Assembly (NCBI RefSeq): GCF_011397635.1
Contig: NC_064773.1
Span: 20,810,449 to 20,874,448 of the forward strand
Direction of reading: 5' to 3'
Length of the DNA: 64,000 nt
Origin: Epinephelus fuscoguttatus
Taxonomy: Eukaryota > Chordata > Actinopteri > Perciformes > Serranidae
In this document: piece after piece, positions 10,401 to 21,800 of the stretch
Layout of the letters: each line of letters starts with the position of its first letter
Numbering within the stretch: position 1 is the first letter of the stretch
The notes under the pieces: model-generated
Seen by the model: only the letters and a program-made list of their open reading frames with translations
Databases searched by the model: none
Told to the model about the DNA's origin: nothing
Made by a program: the position numbers and the translations under genes

Positions 10401-12861
10401 CTGAACCAGAATGTTGAGTTTGGTGGCCAGGTGCCGCCCCGCACGAACGCTGTGAACCTCGCTTGTGAGCAGAGGAGAGATCTGAGGCGAGAGAGGAGAA
10501 GGATGCAGTGAGAAGTAACAGCTGTGATGCGTTGCTATTAGATGTGGTGTGGTGTTAAACCCAGCATTAGGTGTCATGTTTTCACCATGTGGCAACAACC
10601 GGGGCTGAAAAATGAAGCCAACTAAGAAGTGCCAAAAATCGCAGTTCCTTTAATGGCCACTTGGGGGTGAATTTTTATATAACTTAACTGTTTACATATT
10701 AATAAGGACATGGCCACTTTGAGTGACATCACAGCAGTCTACAGCCCCTTTCACACATGCAATGCAGACCTGGAATTGTCTAGACATTATCCGGAGGTGC
10801 TGTAAGTGAGAACGCAAATGTTCTGGAGGGTATACCCAGGTATGTGGGGTAGACACACCTCTTTATCTGCACCTCTTTTCCAGTATATCCACCTTTTAGC
10901 CAAAAAGCCATTGGAATATATAGGAGAGTACGCCCATTTCCTCTTTAGTAACCCACCCATTAACCTAGTAGTACACCTACACCATTAACTACCACTAAAC
11001 AACTGGTTGGATCGGACATTGGTGAGCATGTGGATAACACTTCTATCATGAGGCCTGTGGAAAACCAGAATAAAATACACAAAGACTGCACAAATATATC
11101 TACCTGGAAAGACAACAAGATTTGGGAACTTCTGTTGGTAAGGGTCGACGCTGAAATTGTCAGACAAACTGAAGGAACGGCAAGAGGCTCTGCTGTTCAT
11201 GATCAAATTATGAACCGGCAATGGAACTGTGGTGTAATTAGCATCACGTCCTGCATCCTGCACCCTCTACTCTTCCTCTAAACCATCTCCACCCTCTCCT
11301 CCAAATATGGTCACTTCTGGCTCCAAAAATCAACCCCACGTATCAGTCTTCCTTATGAGCACCTACCTCTTTTTTCGGTCGGTCAGACACCAGCGTGTCC
11401 TCACCCTGTGGGTGGATGTGAACTAGAACCAGGTCACACTGCTGGATGGCCATCAGCCTGAAACACGCAACAATGAGGTGGAAATAACAGAACAAATCTA
11501 CCAGTCATTCATCAACTTCCCACAGGTGAGGAATTGCTGCTGTGACACTGTGGTGTCACATATATATGAGGGAATTATTTACACTGTATTTCAGCCATAT
11601 TTAAAAAATATCATTCATCTGGAACTGACCTGTCTGAGCCTGCCGCCAGCTTGTTTTGTTCTAAAATAGTTTCTTGGATGCAGTCTTCCAACATGCGCAC
11701 ATGAGTGTCACTGTGTGATCAAACACAAAAAGAGGAGTGTGTTAGCAGAGTCTAAAACGATATAACACACACCAAAAGCTTGTTTTATAAAATTAATAGG
11801 GTAAATGATGACTGTAAAATAAGAGCATACATGAAAACATACAAGTACAATAAAGTGATAATACAGAGTTGCTGAGCCGACGACGGCTGTTTTTCCGCCA
11901 TGTTAATGAATGTTTACCTTTTCGCATTTGTTAGGCAGATAATTCGACCCCTGTTAGCGACTCTCTCAGCCGTGTCCATCAGAGTGGTGCGCCTCTCGTG
12001 CTGCAACTCTGTGATCTTGCATAACGACTCCACCGCGGCAACAAGCCCGTGCAGGATGCTGCAACACTCTGGGTCCTCGCGTGGGTTGGGTGGCCCAACA
12101 GCCGCCAGAGCTGACATGAGCTGCCAGAGAGGAGGAGAAATGGCATCGTCACAGTTCAAATCCAATTGTGAAGAAAACTTGTGCAAGCATGTGGTTACTG
12201 ATGTTTTTCAGAAATGCTGCACTTCTCCAAAATGTGGCAAATTAAAGCAGAAAATACAGTAAATTGCAGTGAGAGTCACTGAAGGACATGCCGCACTGTA
12301 CTGGGGTTAAAGTTACAATTGTTACGGTGAGAGTGAATTTTTGTGTGGAGTGGATTACCTCGTGAGTGCTCTGGTCTTCCTGCCTCCAGCTATTCAAGAT
12401 GTGGAACTCTGAATCACTCACGATGTAATTAATCTGTAAAATAAAGAGGTGGCAGAAAATGTTAATGTAACCACTTTGATTAAAATCTCCTCAGCACATC
12501 GTACATTAGGTTTCTGCTAACTGACCTCAAGTGTCTGTGTCCACTATTTCACACTTGTTTAGTTACATCACTCAGGTGAAACCAGTCTGACCTAAATCAT
12601 TCCAGCCCAGGCTGAAAACAAAAACCAAAAGTTTACCAGTTTGTGCAGGGGATAGACATCGTAGAGGATCCGGCAGTACTCCATGGAGCACTCCACAGCA
12701 CAGGTCCACAGGGACTTGGACACGGGGGCCAGAGGAATAACCCCTTGAGCTCGACTCTTTGTCAGCACATCACACTCCACCTGCTGACGACTCGACTCTG
12801 CCATGTAGGGACAGTGGTCCACCACGAAGACCGTCTTGTGAGACACTGAGAACATCTTCAT
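4451..12861 (-). CDS. ints13: Integrator complex subunit 13 (asunder/Mat89Bb)
   Basis: Subunit of the nuclear Integrator complex, which cleaves snRNA and promoter-proximal transcripts. In flies and mammals asunder is also needed for dynein recruitment at mitotic entry. Coding exons on the minus strand: 12861-12637, 12433-12359, 12120-11918, 11710-11630, 11457-11367, 10481-10353, 9002-8918, 8481-8389, 6926-6837, 6692-6514, 6428-6264, 6066-5912, 5828-5598, 5508-5378, 4735-4600, 4487-4451. They sum to 2106 nt (701 residues; human 706), all with GT-AG junctions. Landmarks: the start [17 protein letters not shown], a VWA-like N-terminal part, [42 protein letters not shown], a basic KKRGRKREE stretch (likely nuclear localisation) and the last residues [11 protein letters not shown]. 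The ATG at 12861 matches the human start. The C-terminal part is the region known to contact the INTS11 cleavage module. Nothing appears broken. Confidence 0.97.
7024..7215 (+). repeat. tRNA-like short interspersed repeat, copy 1
   Basis: Begins with GTGGTTAGCATCGTCGCCTC (resembling a Pol III A box region), followed by GGAGTTTGCATGTTCTCCCC, the hallmark CAGTCCAAAGACATGCAGG and TTAATTGGTGACTCTAAATT. A second, more damaged copy is at 47060-47223. The family is very common in percomorph genomes; its exact class was not determined here. Confidence 0.65.
7420..7600 (+). pseudogene. decayed BED-type zinc finger of a hAT transposase
   Basis: One forward frame reads [15 protein letters not shown], then CNVS-like sequence and [15 protein letters not shown]. 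This resembles the W/F...C..C...NT-N-HL-H layout of BED fingers at the start of hAT transposases. The second cysteine position is not clear and no downstream catalytic domain is visible. It is a short non-functional fragment inside an ints13 intron; low-to-moderate certainty. Confidence 0.4.
8550..8755. mobile_element. foldback MITE flanked by TTAA (piggyBac-like)
   Basis: The left end TTAAAGGAATACCTCGCCCC is matched by the inverted right end, TTAAAGGAACACTTCACCCA read on the other strand. The homology runs inward for about 60 bp (GACCATTTGT, then GTCATGC-GTGTTACCTT). Both ends abut TTAA at 8550-8553 and 8752-8755, the target used by piggyBac elements. It lies in an ints13 intron between exons 8389-8481 and 8918-9002. 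No coding capacity. Confidence 0.7.
9003..10352. other. ints13 intron, no recognised element
   Basis: Holds a short AC-rich simple repeat at 9078-9092 and otherwise AT-rich unique-looking sequence. Short open stretches here lack splice support and codon character. Confidence 0.4.
10482..11366. other. ints13 intron with MITE-like fragments
   Basis: At about 10620-10740 are the words CAGTTCCTTTAATGGCCACT and GGACATGGCCACTTT, and at about 10741-10830 is CAGCCCCTTTCACACATGCA. These resemble ends of common fish MITEs, but paired termini were not found. The rest is unrecognised. Confidence 0.35.
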
Positions 12862-12887
12862 TTTGCAAATCTGCAGTGTCAACTGAT

Positions 12888-13790
12888 CTGTAGGGATAAT
12901 GAAATAAAAAATACACAAGCGTGAGATTTAAATAGATGTTGTAAGCATGAAATCTGCATGCAGCAGTCACATTTTACATTTAACTGTTTTTCCCCCTCTA
13001 GTCAATAAATGTTCAGTGATTGCAGTTTACTCTATAGTAATATAATTACTAACATTTACTACATTTTTGACATCATAATTCACTATCAGTCTGGAAAGTA
13101 AATGACACTTTTTGAGGTACACATTTCAATTGTTCAGTGATACCCCTTTTTCCACCAAAATTAGCGTGTGTACGCTGGGTTTTTTAAGCACACTATAACC
13201 CACTACAAATAGGCGACAGACTCCTTTCCCATTGCCAGGACACTAGAGCTGTGAACAGGGCTTTGCAGGAAGGAATGTCACCTTCAACTTCAAGGACAGG
13301 CTGGAAAACAGATTAGTGAACAATAGAAAGCAGCATGGAGGCCAGTGAAGATGTTACAGTGGTTACTTCTTTTTTTTATATCTCTCACTTGTTCAGTCAA
13401 TGTTGCTGCTTGGGTGGAGATGGACAGTATTATGTGGTTGTGCATTATTGCATCTCACCAGTAAAGGAGCTCAAATTAGCACCCGCATGCTGTATTTCCA
13501 TTGCTGCCAGTTGGAGCCAGAGCTCAGTGGGAAATGGGCTTGATTAAGAGTGTGTAGTCTCAGTGTCAATAAGGTGCCAAAATGCATTAAGAAAGGAGCC
13601 CCCTGGACCCCTTACACAGGTCCAGGCTGAGCCCTGAATGTTCTCAACCCTAGAAACGCCCCTGCCTGTTCTCATCATTAACATGTACGGTTAAGGAATG
13701 GTTTAAAATTGTTGCAGGTGGTTGATATAAATAAACTGCAGTGTTCAACATATTTTAGTATTGCCTGATGGTGTATGAATGTCAGCTCAC
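12888..13790. other. first intron of ints13
   Basis: AT-rich sequence with CCCCTTTTTCCACCAAAATT at about 13143-13162, a MITE-end-like string. No coding exon seen. Confidence 0.35.
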
Positions 13791-13990
13791 CTGGAGAAAA
13801 ATCTTGTCAGCGGAAGGCTTCCCCGGTCAGGAAATGATCTGAACCGGCTAACAAACCGTGGTTCTCTCTTTAGGTCAAGTTTTGGTTAATAAACGGATTA
13901 TCTAACTACCAAACCAGACACCTAATCAGTCTCAGGATGTGCCATTTACCGGTAACTCCAAATCGTTAGCAAGCTAACGTGACTACTTGC
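13791..13990 (-). other. ints13: probable non-coding first exon of ints13
   Basis: The coding exon begins with a 5' UTR acceptor (CCCTACAG before 12887), so at least one upstream exon is needed. A consensus donor, CTCCAG followed by GTGAGC, ends at 13791 on the minus strand. The upstream limit of this exon is a guess: it should lie in the 13.9-14.05 kb region that holds repeated GCTAAC words. Confidence 0.45.
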
Positions 13991-14439
13991 TAGAGGAGCA
14001 TGTCGCTGACCACCGCGTTAGCATTTGGCTAACGCTAGCCGGAATCATTTGTTTGCTGATTCACGTTTATTACCAGCTGCATACTCATTTGCCCATTATG
14101 GCATTTGTGTAATACTAGACTGGATGTTTTCTATTTAATCCACCCCCAGGTGATCATTACCTAATTATTTCATACACTTGGAATGTCTAACACAGAAAAT
14201 AGACTTTAAGCCGTAGCAAGCTAGCAGGTTTGTTATTGGCGGAAATGTGTCCTGTGATGTTCCGTCACCGTATTCCTTCCCCTACTTGCTGGGCCGCACG
14301 GTTAAATGGTTCCTCACCGGATTTGTGACTCTAGCACTCAAAAATCTAAACTTTAGATTTTACCTGTTACAGGCTGAAAATTTGAGATATTGAATTTAAA
14401 CCAAATATGTTATTACTATTATTATTATTATTACGGGCA

Positions 14440-16566
14440 GAAAATAGATAGTTGAAGTTTTTTTTTTTAAGTGGAATTTGTTTGAGGTACTTATCCATAG
14501 ACAGTGTATTACATACAGGAGATTTCAGTTGGCCAGGTGAAGAAGAGAATTCACTGCTTCACCTCAATATCAGACAGTGATTTCCAATAGGAAAATTATG
14601 CTGTTATATTGTTTTCTTTAGAGCCAGACTCCGCTGAGAAAAGCAGTGATTTAACATTGCTGAACACAGGAGCTGGTGGTCTGCTACAGCCTCAAACAGT
14701 AAGCTGGTTTGTGTTATTGTCTAACTTTGGCATTACAATAACACAAACTAACTAACTAATTGAAGCAATAGTAGCAGCTCTGTGTTCAGCAAGCTAAAAT
14801 TGTTTTTGTCAGTGGAGTCTGGTGGATTTGACCAGAACATAAATGGGAAACGAGCCGTCTGATGATAAAGGTAAAGCAATGAAAATAATCTCAATATAGC
14901 ATACACTTAAACTGATATTGATTTTTTTTTAAAGTGGGGCTTTTTTTTAGGAGGTGAAAATATGTTTTGTTGCAGCAGTAGATACTTATCCAAAGTCAGT
15001 GTATTACAGTAAATGGTAAATGGATGTGCACTGGTACAGCACCTTTTCTAGTTTTCAGACCACTCAAAGTGCTTCATACACTACGAGTCACATTCATCCA
15101 TTCAGGTTCAGTAGATGTCAGTCAGCACGTCCCCAGTTTGGAGAAGCAGGCTGGAGTCTGACATGAAAGCTGTAATGTACTGCTGTGGAGGGGTCAGCAA
15201 CTAAAAACATGTCCCACCAGAAAAACAATCAGTATCAGTTTAACTATATGCTATATTGAGAGTATTTTCACTGCTTTACCTTCCCATCAGACAGCCTGTT
15301 CCAACAGGAAAGCTGTTAATGGCTTCAGTTTGCCATCTATGCTCTGGTCAAATCCACCAGATTCCACTGACAAAAACAGCAATTTTAGCACACCAAACAC
15401 AGGAGCTGCTGGTCTACTGCTGCTTCAGTTAGTTAGTGAGTTTGTGTTATTGTGTGACTTTGGTGAATCTGAACTAACCCTTTTAAACACCAAAGTCACA
15501 CAGTCACACAAACTGATGAAGTGTTTGAGGCCATAGCAGACCAGCAGCTCCTGTGTTCAGAGATGTAAAATCACTGTTTTTTTTTCAATAGAGTCTGGCT
15601 CTAAAGAGAACAATAAAACTGCTTTATTTTCCCATTGAAAATCACTGTCTGACATTAAGGTAAAGCAGCAACAGTACTCTCAAAATGGCATATAATTAAA
15701 CGGACATTGATTTTTTTAGGTGGGACCTTTCCCAGGAGGTTACAATAGGTTTTGTTGCTGACCCCTCCACAGCAATGCTTATCCAAAGTCAGCATGTTAT
15801 GTACAGTAGATGTCAGTCGGCACACCCCCCATTTTGGAGAAGCAGGCTGGAGTCTGATGTGGAAGCTAAGTAATGTACTGCTGCAGAGTGGTCGCCAACT
15901 AAATGAGTTTTAGCCACCTAAACACACTTTACTTTTCCATGAGACAGCCTGTTCCAACAGGAAAGCTGTTAACAGCTTCAGTTTCCCAACTACGGTATGT
16001 GCTTGTGAAATCCACCAGACTCCATTGAGAAAAACAGCAATTTTAGCTTGCTGAATACTAGAGCTGCTGGTCTACTGCTGCCTCAATAAGTTAGTTGGTT
16101 TGTGTTATTGTGTGACTTTGGTGAATCTGAACTAACCCTTTTAAACACCAAAGTCACACAATAACACAAAGTGACTAAGAGTTTGAGGCCGTAGCACACC
16201 AGCAGCTCCTGTGTTCAGCAATGTAAAATCACTGTTTTTCTCAATGGAGTCTGGCTTTGAGGAGAACAATGTAACAGCTTCACTTTCTCATTGGAAATCA
16301 CTGTCTGACATTAAAGTAAAGCAGTGACAATATTCTCAATGTAGCATACACTTAAATTAACATTGACTTTTTTAGGTGGGACTTTTTTTTTAGGTGTCTA
16401 TAATACATTTTGTTGCGGACCCCTCCACAGCAGTACATTAGCTTCCATGTCAGACTCCAGCCTGCTTCTCTAAACTTTCGTGTGCCAACTATAATACACC
16501 ATCTAAGGAGAAGTATCCTAAACAACCCTACTTAAAAAAAAACAAAACCAGACTATCCCCTTAACG
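14440..16566. repeat. cluster of related inverted and direct repeat units
   Basis: Several units share GACCCCTCCACAGCA, CAGACTCCAGCCTGCTTCTC (or its complement), AACACAAACTAACTAAC and AAATCACTGTCTGACATTAA. They occur at about 14560-14930, 15010-15330, 15340-15880 and 15890-16490, in both orientations. The outer ends, GATAGTTGAAG with TTTAAGTGGAATTTG on the left and ACAAAACCAGACTATCCCCT on the right, look like imperfect terminal inverted repeats. No open frame. A single related copy is at 53345-53815. Confidence 0.65.
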
Positions 16567-16928
16567 TTACAACCCGCCGCTCTAATGGTTGAACTTTTCC
16601 TAAATTGACTTGAGGAGGCAACACTGAGGTCAGTAACGGTCATGATTCCTTCCGTTGATGCTACCTGCAGGGATGGGCAGTATTCCTATTACTTGTATTT
16701 AAAATACGTATTTCAATTACATTTGAGTATTTTGTCATTTGTATTTGATAAGGATGATAAAAAGCAAATGTAATTTGTAACAAAATACTTTTGAGTGGAG
16801 TAATTTTGTATTTAAAATACTCAAAATACTTTCTCCACAAACAGTTGAAATTCAGTCATATGTTATTGTGTCTGTGAATATTTTATTTGTTGATACAAAA
16901 AAGTTTATGGGCTGTTAAGTCTGGTTAA

Positions 16929-16930
<2 letters not shown>

Positions 16931-16972
<42 letters not shown>
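16931..16972. repeat. (TA)n microsatellite
   Basis: An uninterrupted alternating TA tract of about 42 bp inside the hAT-type element. Confidence 0.95.
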
Positions 16973-16976
<4 letters not shown>

Positions 16977-17579
16977 ATCAAGTTGTTGTCTTTTAATGGC
17001 TTTGCTTAGTTACACTTATTTAGTTCTGTGACTGTTCTGCCTTTTTGTGGGATTCACCAGAGCTTTGTGTATATCCTTTAGCCCAAACCTGAATACTATG
17101 CTATACCAAATTGTGAGAAAACAAGCACAAATTTGCAATAGCTGCAACCAAATTTGCCACTATCACGCCATTAATGGATGAATCATGTTTGTTCTTTCTG
17201 GTACAGTTACTTGTGGTCTCTAATTGCAGCATGAAAATTTTGAGCATTTTTGGTCAAGGACTTTTTGAGTAGTATAGCACTACCTATGGACGAATCGTGG
17301 GCATTCCTTCTGGTATAGTTACTCATGGTCTCTGGGTGCAGTATGCACATTTTGAGCAGTTATTCACGAAAAGCTTTGTGGACCGACCGACCAGCCGACA
17401 GCCCAATGTTCCCACAACCCTGTGTTCCCACAGCCCAATGTTCCCACAGTTCTATGTTCCCACATTTCCTTTTTCATAAATTTGTATCAGATTTTATCCC
17501 CCTTTCTCCCAATTTGGTAGCCACTTACACCCTACCTATTATCCAGTAGTAATGGGGGAGGATAGGGCTTAAATTGAAG

Positions 17580-18215
17580 GGAAATGTAGGAACACAAGAC
17601 CTAATTTTGAAAGTGTCCTAGAAATGTGAGAACATAGGGTTTAATTTTGAGAAAAATCTTAGAAATATGGGAACAGTGGGAACATAGGGCCTAATTTTGA
17701 GAAAAATCTTAGAAATGTGGGAACATAGGGCTGTGGGAACATAGGGCCTTATTTTCAGTGAAAAAAAATTATTAGAAATGTGGGAACATAGGGCCTTATT
17801 TTCAGTGAAAAAAAAATATTAGAAATGTGGGAACATAGGGCTGTGGGAACATAGGGCCTTATTTTCAGTGAAAAAAAATTATTAGAAATGTGGGAACATA
17901 GGGCCTTATTTTCAGTGGAAAAAAAAATATTAGAAATGTGGGAACATAGGGCTGTGGGAACATAGGGCCTTATTTTCAGTGAAAAAAAGTATTAGAAATG
18001 TGGGAACATAGGGCTGTGGGAACATGGGGCTGTGGGAACATAAGGCCTTATTTTCAGTGAAAAAAAAATTATTAGAAATGTGGGAACATAGGGCTGTGGG
18101 AACATAGGGCCTTATTTTCAGTGAAAAAAAGTATTAGAAATGTGGGAACATAGGGCTGTGGGAACATAGAGCCTTATTTTCAGTGAAAAAAAAAAAATTA
18201 GAAATGTGGGAACAT
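17580..18215. repeat. minisatellite of GTGGGAACATAGGGC-type units
   Basis: Tandem units of roughly 60-80 bp: GTGGGAACATAGGGCC, TTATTTTCAGTG, an A-run of 6-12, then TTAGAAAT. They are often interrupted by a short extra block GGGAACATAGGGCTGT. About ten units are present, varying in A-run length and in how many copies of the short block they carry. The complementary words TTCCCACA appear at about 17400-17470, so there is a short inverted part as well. Confidence 0.85.
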
Positions 18216-18539
18216 AGGGCTGACCCCACCTATAGAGCTGCGGGTTGCTGCTAAAAAGAGAAAGAAAAAAAGTATTTTATGTATTTGAAAATACAAAAGA
18301 CATGTATTTTATTTTGATACATTTTCTGGCACCAGTATTTTGTATTTTATTTTGATACATATATTTGAGGGGTATTTTGTATCAAAATACATTTTGATGT
18401 CTTTCTGCTCATCTCTGGCTACCTGAATGCCAAACATGTCAAACAGACGTGAGCTAACGTTAGCTTAAAACATTCGGTTTATCAAGGGGAATATTAAGTA
18501 TATGTAAAATATAAAGCTGCCAAATTAAGTTATTTAAAC

Positions 18540-18838
18540 AGCTAACTTTGAAGAAAAGTAGGGGGCGTAACTTGATCTGTCAAACGCGACTGTACTACAT
18601 CTACGCCCTCCTTCTTCACAGCTCCTCCGCCTCCTCCGACCCCACCCGTCTGCTCTCTATTCTCTCAAGTCACAACTTGAGCAAAACTTTCTGCGACCGA
18701 GTCCATGTTGGGAAATACAGCAAGAATGCGCGGAGGACGGGGCTGTGCTTTAAAGCTATTGTAATATACAGTAGATAGATAAAGTTTGTCTGCTGCGGGT
18801 GATGTGAGAGGACCCCCCCCCCCACTCCAACAAGGACT
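18540..18838 (+). promoter_or_regulatory. ano6: promoter and 5' leader region of ano6
   Basis: The 300 bases before the ATG are the only non-repeat DNA upstream of ano6. They are richer in CG (GGGGGCG, ACGCGAC, GCGGAGGACGGGG) than the flanks. The transcription start was not identified. Confidence 0.4.
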
Positions 18839-21800
18839 ATGAGCGATAACGACATCTACGAGATGGACTCCGTGTGTGAGACGGAGGACTTGGAGGGGGA
18901 TTTTGAAATGGGCATGATAGACGAGGAAGTTGGTAAGAAGACAGCTTTGTTTGTCGCAAGAGGTTTGTTGTGTTGGTGTGAATGTTGCGTGGGTTTATGG
19001 GCTCTGTGTGGAGTTTGTCTCAGTGTACACGTGATAGGTGAAATACAAGTAGTGGGAACGTTAGCACCCACTCATTCATCACTGGTTTGTTCTTAGTTTG
19101 AGCAGTGATGCTTTGATGGGAGCAACTTTTAAAGTGGTGCGCCATCATTAAGTACGTTTACTTTTATGATATACAAGTGCCACAATGAGATACTTGCATT
19201 TTAGGAGCATTTTTATTTTCTCCAACTTCATTTTGCCGCCCAGAATTCAGATGAAACACTAGCTTTCACTCCTGTGCATTTATTTGAATTGAATCACTGG
19301 TATAAACAGTGATTTTTACATGCAAAACATATGGTCAGTCTGTAGGCCATTTAATGTTAGCTTCTGCCAATAATAATACCTGATATTACAACACAGACAT
19401 GCACCATATTGTTGCCTAATGGGTGCTTTTACCTTTGGTACATTTTGGTGCGAATACTAATACATTTAGACTGCAGTACTTGGACTTAAAACTCTGATTT
19501 GGCCCTGTTTTAAAGTGTATGATCAAAGATGTCTATTGGACACAAATACAGAATTTCCCCCTTCTGCCGTCATGACACATGATGATTTGTCATCTCTAAA
19601 GGCCAGATGACAATATAGAAGCAAATAATGACGAGTATAGGAGTCTGTTCAACATTCAGATCATGCATGCAGGGCAGAACAACTGTGGGGGGTGTGGTCG
19701 CACATTTCCGAGAGGGCACCATCTTCCCACCGCCATTTCTGCAACACAAATTAATATGATTAATAGATGTTGTGCAATCATGACTTTAAAAGAAACCGCC
19801 CCAAAACAGCCAGAGTCTTTGTTGGGCTCCTCAAATGCTAGATTGCGTCTCTCCACACTCTTTTGTGTCTTGCATTTCTTACATTTCACCCTGACGCTAC
19901 AAACCGAAACAGCAACTTAAATTTTGAGTGAGTACATTGTTGGAAACCTGCAGGGTTTGCACAGCTGTCAGCTCCCACGCTTATATCTTACAGGAATGAA
20001 TTCCCAGTCTATACGCTCCTTTGAGTCTTGTCCACAATGACATAGTGTCTAGTATTGTATGCTGTTTTTTTACTCACAATTCAGCGAGGGATAAATGGTC
20101 CTTTGGGGTTAAATTTAATAGCAGTAACATCTTATGGCCCTGATCATATGGAAATTACAGATGCATCTCACGCTGGATAACAAAAGGCATGCCAAAGTGC
20201 ACTCTCTTTAATGGAGCCTATATTCAGTTGTTCTGAATAATTAATGTTCACACTTTGTTGCAGTGTTTGATGCTGTGGTAACAGCAGCAGAACACTGGCT
20301 TCAACTTAATAATGTGTAAAATGAACACAATAGTGATACAGGAGGTCGATTTTTCACATGTGCCCAACACTCTGGTGCAGAGAGCCTGGTGTCTATCTGT
20401 AGACAGATCTAGCAGGGTTACTGTAGGTCACTGCATATTAGGGGGAGAGCTGTTGAAAGCATGTTTCAGTGACATTAATCATCAGTGATCTAATGTCACA
20501 TGCAGCACAAAATTGTAGGCATGAACTGCCAATACCGACATTACAATCAACTTCTAGCAAATGCCATAAAATGCACCAGTGTTTGACACAGTAAAGAATT
20601 TCCTGTCAGGTGGTGAGAGGAATCCCCCCCCCCTCCCCCCCCCAAAAAAATCCACTTTGGTGCAGCTGTTTATGTTAAAAACAAAATATGCTTGTCTTCT
20701 GTTTGTTTGCTCTGCCTTTAATGGTTTCTTGTGTTGTCATGGAAGATGTTCTCTAGAGAGGAAGTAAGCGCGGGATGGGTGGGTTGTGGCAAGACAGCAG
20801 ATTTTTATTGCTGACAGCTTGTGGGCATTCAGCGTGCTTTTGAGAAGAATCAGACCGACTGATTCACTGTAGGTTTCGTAACGGTGTTTCTGGCGGGTTT
20901 AATGACTCAGGAGCCGGTGCACATTTTATTTATTTGACACACCGACTCGGTGACAACAGAAAATAAATATCTAGGTACCACAGTGTGGACTCCATTCAGC
21001 TGCAAAACTAAAACACATGAATGCAAAGCAATTGAGGATTTATGCTTCCCTTTGAAAGCATCATGTGATATTACAGTGATGGTACCATTTGCAAGGTTAA
21101 AGGTCAGTGTAAAAAGAAAATGGATAAACAGTCACCCATTTATTTATAAAGTTCTTGTATCTGTCCTTCTTTCTCACAGATGAAAGGAGTCAGATATTAA
21201 AAAGCCAGGCTGTTAGATACCAGTAAATTACTTAATGGTTTACATCTATATAAGAATAGCCTGAGGCACAGTCATTAAGGATTTGTGGTTCATTTGTCAC
21301 TGGTTCACCAGCACGTCTCTCATGTCAAAATACTAACAGACTTTCTAGTATAAGAAGCTTTGTTAGAGTACAGACTGTTAGCCTGGTAGAGGACTTTGTT
21401 AAAGGGAAAGTCTCATTTGATTCTGACTCCACTGTGGAGTCTCCCAGCGTGTTACTATGGCCAGTGTTTGGAAAACAACATCTGTCTTCGGTTAGTTTTG
21501 TCATAGCACTTTGCTTTATGTGGAAAGACTACAGGACTTTCCCATTTTGGATGTAATATCATCTGTTGTAAAAAAAAAAAAAAAAAAAAAAAAACATTTA
21601 TAATGCATCTAACAATGCATACAGTGGTTGATAATGTTGTTTTTGATTGTTTATTAATGATGTGGTGACTGTGAGTGCAGATCTCTTAATGAACATTTGG
21701 GAAAACACTGTGCTGTCAGTGGGCATAGTGTTGACCACACTGCAGTGAGTGGTGACCTATTTCTTGCCTCTTTCCAGGGAGGAATATAGCACTGTGGTAT

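Larger units (their letters stand above)
16668..18417. mobile_element. non-autonomous hAT-type element with internal minisatellite
   Basis: Left end CAGGGATGGGCAGTATT; inverted right end CAGAGATGAGCAGAAAG. An exact 8-bp target duplication GCTACCTG flanks it at 16660-16667 and 18418-18425, as expected of hAT transposons. Subterminal sequence on both sides is rich in GTATTTTGTATTT and TTTTGATAC words. A (TA)n tract is at 16931-16972 and a minisatellite fills about 17580-18215. No transposase. Confidence 0.85.
13990..18540. other. divergent spacer between ints13 and ano6
   Basis: The two genes point away from each other. Their promoters should lie at the edges, near 14.0 kb and near 18.5-18.8 kb. 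The interior is occupied by the inverted-repeat cluster at 14440-16566 and the hAT-type element at 16668-18417, so little single-copy regulatory DNA remains. Confidence 0.6.
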
